NCBI GenBank assembly: GCA_959604115.1
Contig: CAUHBW010000172.1
Location: forward strand, 1 to 7,927
Reading direction: 5' to 3'
Length of the DNA stretch: 7,927 nt
Source of the DNA: an uncultured Bilophila sp.
GTDB lineage: Bacteria > Desulfobacterota > Desulfovibrionia > Desulfovibrionales > Desulfovibrionaceae
A program made the translations under genes and the position numbers. A model generated the notes under the pieces. It saw only the letters and a program-made list of their open reading frames with translations. It ran no database searches and was not told the origin of the DNA. Shown here piece by piece: positions 1-5,766 of this stretch (position 1 is the first letter of the stretch; each line of letters starts with the position of its first letter).

Positions 1-200
1 CCTTCGAGTTTCTTGAGCAGGTCGGCGGCGCTCTGTCCCTTGATGGGTTCGACGCCCTTGGAGGGCGCGCGGCCTCCGTCGGCCCCGTGACAGCTCTGGC
101 AATGGGTCTTGAAGAGGGCCGCCGCATCGTCGGCGGCAAATGCGGCGGTGAAGGAAAAGAGCGCGATGGCGACGGAAAGGGGGATCAGGATCGTTTTCAC
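1..200 (-). CDS. Cytochrome c553-like periplasmic monoheme cytochrome (3' end outside window)
   Basis: Small class I c-type cytochrome that would carry electrons in the periplasm. Only the first 66 residues are in the window. A GTG start at 200 is chosen because AGGAG lies about 7 nt upstream and a clean signal peptide follows at once: MK, a hydrophobic stretch, then probable cleavage after Ala-Phe-Ala at about residue 22. The heme-binding motif CQSCH is at residues 34-38, followed by HGADGG and an AIKGQ-like KGQSAADLLKKLEG segment. This layout and wording closely match Desulfovibrio cytochrome c553 (CxxCHGADG, then KGQ and a lysine-rich helix), which is about 80 residues when mature, so a short C-terminal part with the distal Met ligand should lie outside. 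In Desulfovibrio such cytochromes have been linked to formate dehydrogenase and other periplasmic redox partners; nothing here shows the partner. It looks monocistronic, since the gene before it is 300 bp away. Confidence 0.88.
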   Translation of the reverse strand, partial: MKTILIPLSVAIALFSFTAAFAADDAAALFKTHCQSCHGADGGRAPSKGVEPIKGQSAADLLKKLE

Positions 201-501
201 AGTGGTTCTCCTGTCGGTTACGGTTGGGCCATGCCCAAGGGCGCGCCCGCTGGGGAAGACGCGCTCTGGACGCCTGTACCGTTGTGGTAGCCGCACGGCC
301 CTGAGAACGCCATGATAAGATGCCTCCGCTTCCGCCGCGTTCGCGGGCTTCCGGGCGAAGACGGCGGAATGCCGCGTCCGGCGTGAAAAGCTGAAGGGCG
401 AGGCGGCGGGCGGCCCGGCGCGGCGTGCCGCGGATTCCGCCGGAGAACGCGCTCTTCGGCGGAATGAACCTTTGAAGAGCGAAGCCGTTAGGCAATCCGC
501 A
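201..501. other. Gene-less interval upstream of the cytochrome gene
   Basis: No convincing gene is seen in this 301-bp gap between the lipoprotein stop and the cytochrome start. It should hold the cytochrome promoter, but no strong -35/-10 pair stands out; the best -10-like string on the minus strand is TATCAT near 313-318. A dyad TTGGGC-CAT-GCCCAA at 224-238 lies about 25-40 bp before the GTG start and could be an operator or a leader hairpin. A GC palindrome GGGCGCGCCC is next to it at 239-248. The interval's other half carries overlapping inverted repeats that are listed separately. Confidence 0.5.
434..480 (-). terminator. Hairpin downstream of lipoprotein gene, possible terminator without U-tract
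   Basis: ATTCCGCCG at 434-442 pairs perfectly with CGGCGGAAT at 457-465, and GAG/CTC extends the stem inward. The stem starts about 37 nt past the lipoprotein stop. No T-run follows on the minus strand (the next bases are CCGCGG), so this is a weak terminator or a 3' stability hairpin. A second perfect repeat, GCTCTTC at 451-457 with GAAGAGC at 474-480, overlaps the first and excludes it. Confidence 0.4.
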
Positions 502-1041
502 CTAGTCGGCGACGCTTTCCGCGATGGCCCGGACCTGCACGGGCGTCAGGCCGTAGCGGGCGGTCAGGGAATGGCTGAATCCGCCGCGTTCCCAATAGGC
601 CGCGAAGACCGCGCCGTCCCGTCCGCGCGTGGCGACGCCGATTGGCCCGGCGTTCAGGGAGCCGTGTTCCGCGTACCGGTTGTAGTCGCCGCTGATCCGG
701 GTCATCCGCGCGTCCCGATCGCCGTCGTCCGGCGTCGGGGTCACGCGGTAGAGAATCCGCCTGACGCCCCGCTCGTACAGGAGCTGCGCCAGCGCGGCGT
801 CTCCCGTGCGGGCGACGGCGATGCGGGTCAGCCGGTAGCCTTCCGGCGTGGACGGAACGGCGAAGGGGCCGCCGAACGCCTCGCGCGCCGCTTCGAGATT
901 GTCATAGGAAACGAAGGGATTGGGCATGGCTATCGGCGAACGGGGCTTGGCGTCGGACGGCTCGGGGCCGGTCGGGGCGCAGGCCGCCGCCAGAGCCGGA
1001 AGGCACAGGGCGAACAGGGTGCGGAACAATAAGGGCTTCAT
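502..1041 (-). CDS. Small lipoprotein, DUF4367-like
   Basis: Predicted 179-residue lipoprotein of unknown function. The frame is open for 26 more codons upstream, but the start at 1041 is preferred: GAGGA lies 5 nt before this ATG and the protein then begins with a typical lipoprotein signal (MKPLLFRTLFALCLPALAAAC), with Cys21 as the probable lipidated residue and Ala rather than Leu at -3. After a Pro/Ser-rich linker, the body starts with NPFVSYDNLEAAREAFGG and includes PSTPEGYRL, LLYERG, ILYR, ISGDYNRY and a late AAYWERGGFSHSL. This order (NPxVxYxxLEEA, P..LPEGY, ISGDYN, W..G.YSxS) resembles the DUF4367-like proteins common in anaerobic Firmicutes. That assignment is from memory of the family and is tentative. 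It would be anchored in a membrane facing the periplasm. No operon partner: a terminator stands upstream and 300 bp of non-coding DNA downstream. Confidence 0.8.
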   Translation of the reverse strand: MKPLLFRTLFALCLPALAAACAPTGPEPSDAKPRSPIAMPNPFVSYDNLEAAREAFGGPFAVPSTPEGYRLTRIAVARTGDAALAQLLYERGVRRILYRVTPTPDDGDRDARMTRISGDYNRYAEHGSLNAGPIGVATRGRDGAVFAAYWERGGFSHSLTARYGLTPVQVRAIAESVAD

Positions 1042-1077
1042 GTCGGTCCTCATCGGGAAGGGCGAAGGTTCGCCGGT

Positions 1078-1114
1078 AAAAAAATCCCCCTGACAGGCGT
1101 CAAAGGGGGATTTT
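1078..1114 (-). terminator. Rho-independent terminator after the 85-residue gene
   Basis: AAAATCCCCC (1081-1090) and GGGGGATTTT (1105-1114) form a perfect 10-bp stem; TGAC/GTCA inside the loop can extend it. Read on the minus strand, the stem runs into seven Ts (1078-1084), a classic intrinsic terminator. It also has four Ts on the plus side. It ends 36 nt before the lipoprotein start at 1041, so it most simply stops transcripts from the 1221-1478 gene, but could also act as an attenuator in the lipoprotein leader. Confidence 0.85.
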
Positions 1115-1220
1115 GCCATATGTGAGGATGGTCGGGGAACGGGTGTCCCTTCAGAGCGCGAGCCCTATGGGGCCGCGCGATTGCGCGGACGGGGCGTCGT
1201 CGCCGGAACGCGGGGAGCCG

Positions 1221-1478
1221 CTATTCCGTGCGCCAGCCTTTCGCCATTTCGTTGAATTTCTGGGCGTCGGCGTACAGGATCGAATCCGTGACGGAGACGC
1301 GCCCGTCCTTGGCTTCCATAAAGGGATACCAGAAGCAGTGGTCCTTGGAAAAGGACAGCGTGAACACGCCGGAGGTCTTTTCCGAGGCTTCCTTCATGGC
1401 CTGAACGGAAGGGTCAAGCAATTCGGTTGCGGAAAGAAACTTGCCCGAGGGATCGCTGACGGAAAAATAAAGACTCAT
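1221..1478 (-). CDS. Hypothetical protein, 85 residues
   Basis: I do not recognise this protein. The start at 1478 is chosen over an in-frame ATG ten codons earlier because AAGGAAG lies about 8 nt before it and the earlier start has no Shine-Dalgarno sequence. The product starts MSLYFSVSDPSGKFLSA and is soluble-looking: no signal peptide and no membrane segment. A central part alternates hydrophobic and polar residues (GVFTLSFSKDHCFWYPFME), then a helix-like end (ADAQKFNEMAKGWRTE). Two aromatic-rich patches and one Cys (in DHCFWYPF) stand out. Codon usage is like a real gene and unlike the shadow frames around it. It seems to be transcribed alone: over 400 bp of non-coding DNA lie upstream, and a hairpin (CCGCGC-GATT-GCGCGG, 1173-1188) plus a strong terminator lie downstream. 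Confidence 0.68.
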   Translation of the reverse strand: MSLYFSVSDPSGKFLSATELLDPSVQAMKEASEKTSGVFTLSFSKDHCFWYPFMEAKDGRVSVTDSILYADAQKFNEMAKGWRTE

Positions 1479-1924
1479 GGTGCACTTCCTTCGTACTCGA
1501 TCGTACATGTTTCAAACGGAAACGAGGGCCTCACCATACGCGAAAAAACGCCGATGCACCACCCCGGCCCCCCTTTTTTTCCTCTAACGGGCCATGAACG
1601 CCAAAACGTTTCATCGTCCTGCGGATATTGGGAAAACATTCTCTTCGGCACGGGCCGGAAGCGGTTCTCCGAACCGTATCGGAACGCCTTCCGGGAACGT
1701 AGCGGGTTCTCGTTGAACGCCTTTTGCCGGGGCGGGCATCCGTCGCCGGAAAAGGGCGGGAAACGCGGCGGAGCTCCTTTTTCCCGCGGCCCACGGCGAG
1801 AGCGCGTTTCCTGCGGGGCGTCGCGGAAAACGCGATCAGGACCGTTCCGCGTAAGGGACGATTCTGATTGTCGATGGAAGGAGCCCGCGTCACCGGCTCT
1901 TGGCGGGGGATCCGGCGGTTGCTT
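1479..1924. other. Gene-less interval with several inverted repeats
   Basis: No frame in these 446 bp has protein-like composition; the long open frames are Arg/Pro/Gly-rich GC artefacts. Visible structure: a two-part hairpin at 1655-1694 (outer CCGGAAG/CTTCCGG, inner CGGTTC-TCC-GAACCG); an 8-bp stem GCGGGAAA (1756-1763) with TTTCCCGC (1780-1787), followed on the minus strand by CCTTTTCC and so a possible weak terminator for the remnant gene upstream; and GGAAACGCG (1759-1767) with CGCGTTTCC (1803-1811), which overlaps it. The promoter for the 85-residue gene must lie near the low end; a TACGAT at about 1500-1505 is a weak -10 candidate. Confidence 0.45.
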
Positions 1925-2180
1925 CATGAGGCCGAACGCCCTGTCCTGTTCGCGGCGCAGGCGCAGCCGCGTGGATTCTTCGGGCATGTCGAGATCGCCG
2001 AGGGTGATCAGCTTTCTGGCGGGGACGTCCCGGCACAGCGTCCTGTGGCTCAGGAGGGAGAAGGGCAAGGCCGCGTCCGGGCCGATGGCGGCGGGGGTCA
2101 GCACGCCGCCGAGCGGGTGGCCGGGATGGTGCGGCGCGGCTTGAGCACCTGTCGCGCCTTCGGCAAGCCGCCCCGGCGTC
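1925..2180 (-). pseudogene. Remnant of a SAF-domain homoserine-dehydrogenase-like oxidoreductase (C-terminal part)
   Basis: On the minus strand, a stretch of about 60 codons reads ALPFSLLSHRTLCRDVPA, then LITLGDLDMPEESTRL and LRREQDRAFG. This looks like the end of the NAD(P)-binding, homoserine-dehydrogenase-like oxidoreductases that carry a SAF domain (typical wording: LPIGL..G..LKRDI..G..L...DVEL, then LRREQD.LFG). Those proteins are about 400-450 residues, and their Rossmann N-terminal part is absent: the frame upstream soon runs into the terminator hairpin at 2191-2227. Past the LRREQD motif the frame does not stop, but continues as low-complexity sequence for 150 codons, so the original stop also seems lost; a TGA lies one base out of frame just after the motif. 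Best read as a 5'-deleted, decaying gene fragment. Boundaries are approximate, and chance resemblance is not excluded. Confidence 0.5.
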
Positions 2181-2190
2181 GCATCCCAGA

Positions 2191-2227
2191 AAAGAAAATC
2201 CCCGTATCGGAAATCCGGTACGGGGAT
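2191..2227 (-). terminator. Rho-independent terminator of the TRAP/aminotransferase/aldolase operon
   Basis: ATCCCCGTA (2198-2206) and TACGGGGAT (2219-2227) form a perfect 9-bp stem. CGG/CCG in the 12-nt loop can extend it. On the minus strand the stem is followed by TTTCTTT (2191-2197). It lies about 160 nt past the aldolase stop and is the first good terminator met after the operon. Confidence 0.8.
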
Positions 2228-2269
2228 CTGGGGTATGGGTGGACGGCAAGAGGCGTTCGCCGGGCGGCG

Positions 2270-2345
2270 GATCGGAAAAGCCGATCGTCCGGACGGGCCT
2301 CTGTGACGCTCCGCGCGGTTCTCACAGGATGGTTCGGCTTTTCCG
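2270..2345 (-). other. Nested inverted repeats in the operon 3' region, possible structured RNA
   Basis: CGGAAAAGCCG (2273-2283) is a perfect 11-bp inverted repeat of CGGCTTTTCCG (2335-2345). Inside it lie CTGTGA (2301-2306) with TCACAG (2322-2327), and the palindrome CGTCCGGACG (2286-2295). The left arm can instead close on itself as GATCGG-AAAAG-CCGATC (2270-2286, sharing one base with the palindrome), which would exclude the long stem. The element starts about 40 nt past the aldolase stop and precedes the terminator, so it would be part of the operon transcript. Confidence 0.4.
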
Positions 2346-2386
2346 GTTCGCTGCGGGCGGTCCCTTTGCGGCGTACGGGATGGGCG

Positions 2387-3145
2387 TTACGCCTGGAGCA
2401 TGTTCCGGATGGCCTTGACCAGAAACGCCGTATCCGTTCCTATGGCCGCGCCCTGGTAGCCCCGCGCGAAGCATGCCTTGGCTTCCGGCATGGTGTTCGC
2501 GTATATGAACGCCAGCTTGCCGGACGTCCGGCAAGCCCGGAGCACCCGATCGACGGCTTCGGTGAACTGCGGGGTGGCGAACTGCGCCGGAGCTCCCAGC
2601 GCCACGGAAAGATCATACGGTCCGACAAAGATGCCGTCGATACCGTCCAGCGCGGCGATTTCTTCGATGTGCTCCAGCGCACCGGCGGTTTCGCACTGCG
2701 GCATGAGAATGGTGCGGCGGTTCGTGGCGGTGAAGTAGTCGCCGATCCGCTTCAATTCGGACAGGAAACCGTATTTCGCGCTGCGCGAAAAGGCGAACCC
2801 GCGTGCTCCCAGAGGATAATATTTGGCGTATTCCACCAGACTGCGCGCCTCTTCCGCCGATTGCACATCGGGAACAATGATGCCCCGCGCCCCGAGGTCC
2901 AGCGCGTGGAGCACCGCGGCGCGCGAGGAATCGCGCACGCGCACAAACGCCTCCGCGCTGTGGAGCTGTGCGGCGCGGATCATTTCGCCCACGCTTTCGT
3001 CGGAGAAGGGGCCGTGTTCCGTATCAAAAATGACGTAATCCAGCCCGGACAGGCTCAGGCATTCCGCCACGGCGGGGCCGTCCAGATGGCAGAACGTGCC
3101 CACCACGCCCTGTCCGTCCGCAAGTTTTTGGTCGAACTGGCTCAT
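2387..3145 (-). CDS. HpcH/HpaI-family class II aldolase
   Basis: Metal-dependent pyruvate-type aldolase, 252 residues, the usual length for HpaI, GarL and RhmA relatives. These cleave 4-hydroxy-2-oxo acids to pyruvate and an aldehyde in the cytoplasm, or run in reverse. Family hallmarks by residue: DYVIFDTEHGPF with His44 as the equivalent of the HpaI catalytic His; RVRD with Arg69 (binds the oxo-acid carboxylate); GARGIIVPDVQS at 85-96; GARGF at 113-117; the metal ligands Glu152 (in PQCETAGALE) and Asp178 (in FVGPYDLSVALG). All key residues are present, so it should be active; side-chain specificity cannot be read. The usual QIET motif is QCET here. The ATG overlaps the stop of the upstream aminotransferase by 4 nt (ATGA), with GAGG 8 nt ahead, so the two are translationally coupled and may act in sequence. 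It is the last gene of the operon. Exact symbols such as hpaI, garL or rhmA are not justified. Confidence 0.93.
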   Translation of the reverse strand: MSQFDQKLADGQGVVGTFCHLDGPAVAECLSLSGLDYVIFDTEHGPFSDESVGEMIRAAQLHSAEAFVRVRDSSRAAVLHALDLGARGIIVPDVQSAEEARSLVEYAKYYPLGARGFAFSRSAKYGFLSELKRIGDYFTATNRRTILMPQCETAGALEHIEEIAALDGIDGIFVGPYDLSVALGAPAQFATPQFTEAVDRVLRACRTSGKLAFIYANTMPEAKACFARGYQGAAIGTDTAFLVKAIRNMLQA

Positions 3146-4326
3146 TGCGCCGCCCTCTTTTCCAGAACCTCACGCATGAGGCTCATGGCCCGTTTCAAGT
3201 TGTTCATGGAATTGGCATAGGACACGCGGACAAAACCGTCGCCCATGCCGCCGAAGACATGCCCCGGTGTCATGGACACGCCCGCCTCGTCGATCATGAC
3301 GCGGCAGAAATCGTCGCTGTTCATGCCGGTCCCGGCGATGTTCACGAAAAGATAGAACGCGCCGTCGGGCGGCAGGCAGGAACAGCCGGGCAGGGCGTTG
3401 ACGGCTTCCACCATGAAGTCTCTGCGTTTCCCGTACTCCCGCACCATGGCCCGGGAAGGGGCGTCGTCTTCCGCAAGCGCGGCCAGTCCGGCATGTTGGA
3501 TGAAGGTGCCGGGACAGGACAGGTTGTAGAAGTTCAGGCGCATCATGGGGTCCAGAAGCGAACGGTCGCAGAGCATGTAGCCGAGCCGCCAGCCGGTCAT
3601 GGCGAAATATTTGGAAAAACCGTGCAGGACGATAAGGCGTTTCTTCAATTCCGGCAGCGAGGCCGCGCTGTGGAATGCTTTTCCCCCATACACCATGTCG
3701 GCATAGACTTCGTCGGAAATCACCAGCAGATTGTGCCTTTCGGCAAGGTCGGCCACCACGCGCAGGGAGCGCCCGTCAAGCACGGAACCGCAGGGATTGG
3801 AAGGCGAATTGAGCAGGATGGCCTTGGTGCGGGGCGTCGTCAGCTTTTCCAGCCCTTCCGCGTCGATCTGGAAATGCCGTTTTTCTTCCAGCGGATAGGA
3901 AACCGGCGTAGCCCCGGCGATGTTGGGCAGCGTGAAGTAGCAGAGGTAGCCGGGATCGGGAACCAGAATTTCATCGCCGGGGTTGAGATAGGCGTTCATG
4001 GACAGGTACACCCCCTGCTCCACGCCCACGGTGATCATCACCTCGTCGGCTTCGTAACCGGAACCGTAACGCCTGTTGTAGTGCGCGGCCACGGCGGCCC
4101 GCAGTTCGGGAATGCCCGTAACGGGGCCGTAATGCACCTTGCCCTCGTCCAGAGCCTTTTTGCAGGCGGCTACGATATGCGCCGGGGTGTCGAAGTCGGG
4201 CTCGCCTATCTCAAGATGGATGATGGCTTTTCCGGCGGCTTCGAGCTTGCCCGCATAGGCGATGATTTCACGGATTCTGGAAAGAGGGGCGTTTTCCATT
4301 CTGTGCGCCTGAGGAATGAGAGCCAT
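3142..4326 (-). CDS. PLP-dependent class I/II aminotransferase (second of tandem pair)
   Basis: Cytoplasmic fold-type I aminotransferase, 394 residues from the ATG at 4326. That start is preferred over the ATG five codons upstream because AAAGGA sits 6 nt before it and the other has none. Using numbering from that longer form (subtract 5): LEIGEPDFDTP at 43-53, VHYGPVTGIPELR at 69-81, DEILVPDPGYLCY at 123-135, SPSNPCGSVL at 179-188 with the cofactor-binding Asn182, ISDEVYADM with Asp210 and Tyr213, HGFSKYFAMTGWRLGY with the Schiff-base Lys244, and FVRVSYA with Arg372, which binds the substrate carboxylate. All catalytic residues are intact. The family converts an amino acid and a 2-oxo acid into each other; the amino acid is unknown. 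The loop that usually reads NPTG is NPCGS here, as in its paralog next door. It is coupled to the aldolase by an ATGA overlap. Confidence 0.93.
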   Translation of the reverse strand: MALIPQAHRMENAPLSRIREIIAYAGKLEAAGKAIIHLEIGEPDFDTPAHIVAACKKALDEGKVHYGPVTGIPELRAAVAAHYNRRYGSGYEADEVMITVGVEQGVYLSMNAYLNPGDEILVPDPGYLCYFTLPNIAGATPVSYPLEEKRHFQIDAEGLEKLTTPRTKAILLNSPSNPCGSVLDGRSLRVVADLAERHNLLVISDEVYADMVYGGKAFHSAASLPELKKRLIVLHGFSKYFAMTGWRLGYMLCDRSLLDPMMRLNFYNLSCPGTFIQHAGLAALAEDDAPSRAMVREYGKRRDFMVEAVNALPGCSCLPPDGAFYLFVNIAGTGMNSDDFCRVMIDEAGVSMTPGHVFGGMGDGFVRVSYANSMNNLKRAMSLMREVLEKRAAQ

Positions 4327-4332
4327 ACGCGT

Positions 4333-4338
4333 TCCTTT
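4333..4338 (-). promoter_or_regulatory. Ribosome binding site deciding the start of the second aminotransferase
   Basis: AAAGGA on the minus strand, 6 nt before the ATG at 4326. It lies inside the five extra codons of the longer frame (ATG at 4341), which is preceded only by CCCGTCTC; this makes 4326 the likely start. Confidence 0.75.
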
Positions 4339-4343
4339 CATGA

Positions 4344-4439
4344 GACGGGAATCGGCATCCCGTCGTTGCAGGTTGATTTTCGCTCGGGGGAATCCAGATC
4401 GGCATATCCCGCCTCCGGGCGGGGGAACGCCGATGCCGA
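4344..4439 (-). promoter_or_regulatory. Two hairpins between the aminotransferase genes
   Basis: The 132-bp gap holds two perfect stem-loops. The one nearest the start is GACGGGA (4344-4350) with TCCCGTC (4358-4364) around a 7-nt loop, ending only 5 nt before the Shine-Dalgarno sequence of the next gene. The other is TCGGCAT (4399-4405) with ATGCCGA (4433-4439), enclosing a second stem CCCGCC-TCCG-GGCGGG (4408-4423). The loop of the first carries the same ATCGGCA string as the stem of the second, so the two could also pair with each other. Neither has a U-tract, so a role in mRNA processing, stability or translation is more likely than termination. Confidence 0.5.
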
Positions 4440-4458
4440 CGCTCGCCCCGCACGGACC

Positions 4459-5652
4459 TCATCGATGCGGGCCAAGAAGCCAACGGCGCATGCGCCTTGC
4501 GGCTTCCTGTAGGTTTTCCAATGAATTTGCATACGAAATGCGGACGAAGCCTTTTCCTTCCGCGCCGAACACCGGGCCGGGCGTGGTCGTCACCCCGGTT
4601 TCCTCAAGAAGACGGATGCAGAACGTATCGGCATCAAGCCCCGTGCCTTCGATGTTCGCGAAGAGATAGAACGCGCCGTCCGGCTTGCGGCAGCGGCAGC
4701 CGGGCATGGCGTTCAATGCCTCGGCCATGAAGTCCCGACGGCGGCGGTATTCGGCCATCATGGCTTTCGAGGGGCGTTCGTCGCCCTCCAGCGCGGCGAT
4801 GCCCGCCGACTGGATGAACGTGGTCGGGCACGCGATGTTGTAGAAGCTCAGGCGCATGATGGGGTCCAGCAGCTTCACCGGGCACAGCATGTAGCCGATG
4901 CGCCAGCCCGTCATGGCGTAGTATTTGGAAAATCCGTTGAGAACGATGGTGCGCTCGTGCATCCCCGGAAGCGAGGCGATGCTGGGCGGCATGACGCCGT
5001 CATACGTCATGTCGGCATAGATTTCGTCGGAAAGCACCAGCAGGTTGTGTCGGACGGCCAGCTCGGCGACGGCGTCGAGCGAGTCCCGGCGCAGCACTGA
5101 GCCGCAGGGATTTGCGGGGCTGCAGATCAGGATGGCCTTGGTGCGCGGCGTGACGAGCGATTCAAGCGTCTTCGCGTCGGGCTGGAAGCCGTTTTCTTCG
5201 CGCAGCGGATAGGAAACCGGCTTGGCCTGCGCGATATGGGGGTCGGCAAAATAGATCAGGTAGCCGGGATCGGGAACCAGAATTTCGTCTCCGGGGTCCA
5301 GATAGGCGAGCATGGAAAGGAAGACGCCGTGGACCACGCCGGTGGACACGAGGATTTCTTCCGGCGCGTACTCAAGGCCGTACCGGGTGCAGTGTCTGGA
5401 AAGGGCCTTGCGGAGTTCCGACGTTCCGGCAATGGGCCCGTAATGCACTTCCTGATTGTCCAGCGCCTTCTTGCAGGCGTCTATGATATGGGCGGGCGTG
5501 CCGAAATCCGGTTCGCCGAGTTCCAGATGGATGATGGAACGCCCTTCCTGTTCCAGTTTGTCGGCGTAGGCGATGATGTTTCGGATGTTGGACAGCGGAG
5601 CGTTCTTCATCCGCTCGGACTGACAGATGGGGTGGGTGGAACCGGTGAACAT
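4459..5652 (-). CDS. PLP-dependent class I/II aminotransferase (first of tandem pair)
   Basis: Cytoplasmic fold-type I aminotransferase of 397 residues. The frame stays open far upstream, but GAGG 6 nt before the ATG at 5652 and the match to the paralog's N-terminus (MKNAPLSNIRNIIAYA against MENAPLSRIREIIAYA) fix the start. Motifs: LELGEPDFGTP at 43-53, VHYGPIAGTSELR at 69-81, DEILVPDPGYLIYF at 122-135, SPANPCGSVL with Asn181, LSDEIYADM with Asp209 and Tyr212, NGFSKYYAMTGWRIGY with the PLP Lys243, and FVRISYA with Arg371. By eye it is well over half identical to the downstream aminotransferase along its whole length, so the pair arose by tandem duplication or are close paralogs. Differences fall partly near the active site: VHGV for EQGV (about 107-110), CPTTFIQSAG for CPGTFIQHAG. 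These suggest different amino-group donors or substrates. It is separated from the amidohydrolase gene by 158 bp. Confidence 0.93.
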   Translation of the reverse strand: MFTGSTHPICQSERMKNAPLSNIRNIIAYADKLEQEGRSIIHLELGEPDFGTPAHIIDACKKALDNQEVHYGPIAGTSELRKALSRHCTRYGLEYAPEEILVSTGVVHGVFLSMLAYLDPGDEILVPDPGYLIYFADPHIAQAKPVSYPLREENGFQPDAKTLESLVTPRTKAILICSPANPCGSVLRRDSLDAVAELAVRHNLLVLSDEIYADMTYDGVMPPSIASLPGMHERTIVLNGFSKYYAMTGWRIGYMLCPVKLLDPIMRLSFYNIACPTTFIQSAGIAALEGDERPSKAMMAEYRRRRDFMAEALNAMPGCRCRKPDGAFYLFANIEGTGLDADTFCIRLLEETGVTTTPGPVFGAEGKGFVRISYANSLENLQEAARRMRRWLLGPHR

Positions 5653-5702
5653 GCGATGCCTCGCTTGATGGGCAAAATGAGGGTGTGAAAAAAGACCGTC
5701 AT

Positions 5703-5726
5703 ATCCGATTCGGAACGATTTCGGAT
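5703..5726. promoter_or_regulatory. Repeated TTCGGA half-sites upstream of the first aminotransferase, possible operator
   Basis: On the plus strand TTCGGA occurs at 5709-5714 and 5720-5725, 11 bp apart (one helical turn). ATCCGA (5703-5708) and TCGGAT (5721-5726) form an inverted repeat over the same bases. It lies about 50-75 bp before the aminotransferase start, in the only sizeable AT-richer patch of the operon, which also has a TATGAC (minus strand) resembling a -10 box. This could be an operator with an internal promoter; there is no matching known regulator site. Confidence 0.25.
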
Positions 5727-5766
5727 CGAGCCGTGCCGCATTGGGAGAATTGCGTGAAGGCAAGGG

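Noticed and set aside
1475..2104. A 209-residue intact gene on the minus strand
   Set aside because: Only the first 60 codons resemble a protein family; the rest is Arg/Pro-rich filler that runs through inverted repeats, with no domain and no Shine-Dalgarno at the GTG start. Treated as a gene remnant instead.
2301..2327. CRP/FNR-like site suggested by TGTGA and TCACA
   Set aside because: The half-sites are 16 nt apart, not the 6 nt (CRP) or 4 nt (FNR-like) needed, and the position is in a 3' UTR; better explained as the inner stem of the nested repeat.
1868..3220. Long plus-strand open frame (450 codons) opposite the aldolase
   Set aside because: It is the antisense shadow of the aldolase and the remnant gene; its translation is Arg/Gly/His-rich and has no family features.
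3145..4512. Long plus-strand frame opposite the second aminotransferase (also 5685-6824 and 6671-7813 opposite the next genes)
   Set aside because: GC-rich antisense frames of well-supported minus-strand genes; composition is His/Gly/Val-biased with no recognisable domain and no fitting Shine-Dalgarno.
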